DNA of 9,430 nucleotides from Bacillota bacterium (GTDB lineage: Bacteria; Bacillota; Clostridia; Clostridiales; Clostridiaceae). Shown one piece after another: positions 6,877 through 9,430 of the stretch. How positions within the stretch are numbered: the stretch's first letter is position 1; each line of letters opens with the position of its first letter. Below the pieces are notes generated by a model. The model ran no database searches and was not told where the DNA came from. It was given only the letters and a program-made list of their open reading frames with translations. A program made the position numbers and the translations under genes. The stretch is taken from the NCBI GenBank assembly GCA_023427705.1, contig JAEZAL010000066.1, forward strand, positions 1 through 9,430, read 5' to 3'.

Positions 6877-9258
6877 TTAATATACAGAATATATCTTAGA
6901 TACTAATACTGTCATATCATCTCTAACCTTTCCCCCACTTAAAACCATAGCTTTCTCAAGTATGTCCCTAGATAATGCAGATGGATTAGTATCTGCATAT
7001 TCTAAATATTCTTCAAGCCAAGAATAGCTTCCTACATTATTTTTATCTATATCTAAAACTCCATCACTTATTGAAACTATAATATCGCCATGTTTTAGTT
7101 TGAACTTTTCTGTAGTTAGATCTACAGCGTCCAAAATCCCAAAAGGAAGACTATTAGATTTAATGACTTTTATATCTTCACCTCTTTTTATAAAGCTTAC
7201 TACCCCTCCTACTTTTATAAATTCAGCTTCACCTGTATACAAATCTACTATATTTAAATCCATAGTTGTAAATTTCTCATCTTCATTAAACTTCATAGCC
7301 ATTATTGAATTAACAGTATCAATTGCTGTCTTTTCACTAAATCCATTTTCTATAAACTTCTCAATCAAACCTACAGCTAAGCCACTTTCCCTACTTGCTT
7401 CTGGTCCAGAACCCATACCATCACTAATTATATTTATATAAGTACCATCATTATTCTTAGTAAAACAATAGCTATCTCCAATATAAGTTTCTCCATCTTT
7501 AGGCTTAATGGAGGCATAGGAAGTCATATGATATTTAGGTGTTTCTTCTATTATTATAGTACACTCTCCTGTATCTGGATTTATTCTCGTTCCTTCTGTT
7601 GATATTGATACCGGAACCTTAACTAAAGTATTAATTATAGGTAAAATCATTTTAGTGCAATATCTTTCCTCCTCTGGATTAGTTGTGGAAACCTTAATTT
7701 TCATTCTTCCACGTCTATCTAAATAAGAAAATACATCAGTATAATCAATTTTATTTCTATTAAATGCTTTTTTTAATATCTTATCTATTTCATTACACAC
7801 AGTACTATCTTTTTCAAAATCTCTTATCATACTATCCATAGTATTAGAAATATTATTCATATGATTCGCTATTATATTTCTACCTTCACTTAACCTTGTT
7901 TTTAAAGCTTCATTTACTGTATAATTATTTACTATCTCTTGAGCGTTTTTCATTAAACTCCTAGTTTTTACACACTTTTTTTCTAAAGATTTAGGCATAC
8001 GTATATCATTATTTTCACAACTACTTATTAACTCACTAAAACCTTCAAATGTTGAATGTAAATTTCTATCCCAACATCTCTGTCTAAGTTCACAATTATA
8101 ACAAACTCTATCTGCTAAACTTTCTACCATAGCTGTTCCCTTATTATTTAAAGATAAAATATCATTTTCACCTAAATTTAATATAGATGATGATAACAAT
8201 GATAAAATAGATTTCATGGAGCTAAGCCTATCTATAAATTCTGCCTTTACTCCATTCAAATGCATATCATTAATAGCTTCTGCTTTCTTTTCTTGATTAA
8301 ATTCATTACTAATCGCTTCTATAAAAACTCTTGGAATGGAAATTAATAATATTCCTGAAAATAATACTTCTATACCACCATAAATATTAAAAACACTTGA
8401 ATACATCCATATTATAAAATAAACAACAGAATAAGAAAGAGCAGCAAATACCCTATTAACTTCTTTAAAAATTCCAATTATTAATCCACATAAACTATAC
8501 AATGTTATTGCACTTATAATATCACCACTAGTTATACCTATTATAAGTCCCATTGAAACTCCTATAGCTGATCCTATTCCAGCTCCCCCTATATATGCAA
8601 AAACAGCAATTGTAGATAATGCTAATATATTTCTAATCTGTATGTTAAATATGCTTACACTTCCTATCCCTGCAATTAATAAGCAAACTAATATACCTAT
8701 ACTAATTATTTCTTCTGTTGAGAAAAAATAATTACTTTCTAACTCATCTATGCACTTTAAAGCATAACTTATCATATATTTAACTGGTACTATACTTAAA
8801 ACCTTTAACAAAGAAAATACTATGTTAACTTCTATAGGCTTATTAGTAATTACAATATTATATATAATAAACACAGAAAAAACTAAGAAAAATATAATAT
8901 AATCCCTTCTCTTTAGTTCTAACCTATTACATACTTCCATGTATCCCACAACTAATACAGCTACTATAGAATAACTAACAGCTCCTTCTAATGTTGATGA
9001 TATAGATAAATATCCTAGTACAGTACCTATAAGTGATAACAGTAAATCTACTCTATTTTCTCTTTTTATCCCTATAAGATATGCAATACCAAAAGGTGCT
9101 ATCCCCATATCTACAGTTGCTGATAGCAGAACTCTACTTAATAAAAATCCCATAACAAGACATATAATCAACCTAAAGGGTGTACCTTGAACCTTTAATT
9201 CTTTTTTCTTCTTATTATCTACTCTCTTATAAGTTGATATATTAACACCATATTGCAT
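6877..9258 (-). CDS. spoIIE: Stage II sporulation protein E (PP2C-type phosphatase)
   Basis: SpoIIE dephosphorylates the anti-anti-sigma factor SpoIIAA to activate sigma-F in the forespore and, in Bacillus, also works at the polar septum. The N-terminal part (about residues 28-310) is strongly hydrophobic with roughly ten membrane segments. A central cytoplasmic region (about 320-580) follows, including a Cys cluster (C386, C389, C395 in CYNCELRQRCW). The C-terminal PP2C domain (about 590-793) has metal-binding aspartates in ISDGMGSG (611-618, D613), TTMDLN (664-669), SDGVLD (731-736) and RDDMTVLV (779-786). At 793 residues it is of normal size. The frame opens at an ATG at 9273, but that would place the GGGGGG-AGAG ribosome binding site inside the gene; the ATG at 9258 immediately after it is the better start. 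It is monocistronic, with its own promoter carrying Spo0A-box-like sequences and a hairpin after it. The gene implies a spore-former. Confidence 0.96.
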   Translation of the reverse strand: MQYGVNISTYKRVDNKKKKELKVQGTPFRLIICLVMGFLLSRVLLSATVDMGIAPFGIAYLIGIKRENRVDLLLSLIGTVLGYLSISSTLEGAVSYSIVAVLVVGYMEVCNRLELKRRDYIIFFLVFSVFIIYNIVITNKPIEVNIVFSLLKVLSIVPVKYMISYALKCIDELESNYFFSTEEIISIGILVCLLIAGIGSVSIFNIQIRNILALSTIAVFAYIGGAGIGSAIGVSMGLIIGITSGDIISAITLYSLCGLIIGIFKEVNRVFAALSYSVVYFIIWMYSSVFNIYGGIEVLFSGILLISIPRVFIEAISNEFNQEKKAEAINDMHLNGVKAEFIDRLSSMKSILSLLSSSILNLGENDILSLNNKGTAMVESLADRVCYNCELRQRCWDRNLHSTFEGFSELISSCENNDIRMPKSLEKKCVKTRSLMKNAQEIVNNYTVNEALKTRLSEGRNIIANHMNNISNTMDSMIRDFEKDSTVCNEIDKILKKAFNRNKIDYTDVFSYLDRRGRMKIKVSTTNPEEERYCTKMILPIINTLVKVPVSISTEGTRINPDTGECTIIIEETPKYHMTSYASIKPKDGETYIGDSYCFTKNNDGTYINIISDGMGSGPEASRESGLAVGLIEKFIENGFSEKTAIDTVNSIMAMKFNEDEKFTTMDLNIVDLYTGEAEFIKVGGVVSFIKRGEDIKVIKSNSLPFGILDAVDLTTEKFKLKHGDIIVSISDGVLDIDKNNVGSYSWLEEYLEYADTNPSALSRDILEKAMVLSGGKVRDDMTVLVSKIYSVY

Positions 9259-9295
9259 TTTCTCTCCCCCCATATTTCCATAAAATGTAATTTAG

Positions 9296-9328
9296 ATTAT
9301 AGCACCTTATAAAAAAAATATGTGTCGC
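9296..9328 (-). promoter_or_regulatory. Probable spoIIE promoter with 21-base spacer and 0A-box-like -35
   Basis: On the minus strand a perfect -10 TATAAT (9296-9301) is preceded at 17 bases by nothing like a -35, but at 21 bases by GCGACA (9323-9328, four of six). Spo0A-activated, sigma-A-dependent promoters such as B. subtilis spoIIE are known for this over-long spacing. The same bases, read on the plus strand, give TGTCGCT (9323-9329), matching five of seven positions of the 0A box TGTCGAA. The spacer contains a run of eight T. The predicted start is near 9289, about 30 bases before the gene. Confidence 0.6.
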
Positions 9329-9349
9329 TTGATGTATCATTATTTTTTT

Positions 9350-9356
9350 TTCGTAA
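9350..9356 (-). promoter_or_regulatory. Second 0A-box-like heptamer upstream of spoIIE
   Basis: The minus strand reads TTACGAA, one mismatch from the Spo0A box TGNCGAA. It is centred about 64 bases upstream of the predicted spoIIE start and about 27 bases from the first box-like sequence. Multiple 0A boxes upstream of the -35 are usual for Spo0A-activated genes. A seven-base match alone is weak evidence. Confidence 0.35.
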
Positions 9357-9430
9357 TACAATAATATGTAAAATTCCTTATTTGAATATACTTTTAATAC
9401 ACAAACTTCTAAATACTATGTTTTTATGTT
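9357..9430. other. AT-rich intergenic edge, no feature seen
   Basis: The last bases of the window, upstream of spoIIE, are AT-rich and carry no open frame with a ribosome binding site, no tRNA-like structure and no strong hairpin. The end of the preceding gene is not reached. Confidence 0.5.

Noticed and set aside
7100..7441. Plus-strand open frame opposite the SpoIIE phosphatase domain
   Set aside because: It lies wholly inside spoIIE on the opposite strand and shows no start signal or family resemblance; treated as a shadow. The same applies to plus-strand frames at 4591-4821 and 5372-5560.
9259..9273. spoIIE start at ATG 9273
   Set aside because: The first five codons are the ribosome binding site itself (GGGGGGAGAG); ATG 9258 directly follows it at normal spacing.
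1..9430. An undescribed defence, mobile or biosynthetic system
   Set aside because: Every sizeable open frame on the coding strand belongs to a well-known family in a gene order typical of clostridia; no direct-repeat arrays, transposase, integrase or unknown gene is present.

Overview
The window comes from a very AT-rich Firmicute, most likely Clostridium sensu stricto (cluster I). The basis is strong AGGAG-type ribosome binding sites, AT-rich codon use, a sporulation gene (spoIIE), formate-tetrahydrofolate ligase, and the familiar clostridial order spoIIE - tilS - hpt - ftsH - fhs - coaX - dusB. All genes lie on the minus strand, so transcription runs from the high-coordinate end to the low-coordinate end. 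No mobile element, CRISPR array, tRNA, rRNA or foreign-looking segment is visible.

In transcription order: spoIIE (forespore sigma-F phosphatase) has its own promoter near 9296-9328. That promoter has a 21-base spacer and Spo0A-box-like sequences, and the gene ends at a hairpin near 6836-6857. A good sigma-A promoter (6725-6753) then drives tilS (tRNA-Ile lysidine synthetase), closely followed by hpt (hypoxanthine phosphoribosyltransferase) and ftsH (membrane AAA+ zinc protease). The run ends at a strong terminator (2851-2885). Next is fhs, alone behind an extended -10 promoter with two inverted CGAAC boxes upstream that look like a PurR operator. Finally coaX (type III pantothenate kinase) and the first 18 codons of dusB (tRNA-dihydrouridine synthase) share a consensus-like promoter (928-955). 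A terminator-like hairpin lies between that promoter and the coaX start.

The genes are housekeeping functions: translation fidelity (tilS, dusB), purine salvage and one-carbon supply (hpt, fhs), CoA synthesis (coaX), membrane protein quality control (ftsH) and sporulation (spoIIE). For three genes (fhs, hpt, spoIIE) the longest open frame starts too early, and Shine-Dalgarno spacing supports a start slightly downstream. I see no novel multi-gene system. The points worth a second look are regulatory: the putative PurR operator at fhs, the spoIIE promoter architecture, and the hairpin in the coaX leader. No stretch longer than 300 bases lacks a gene; the longest gap is fhs-ftsH (about 250 bases) and it holds regulatory signals.
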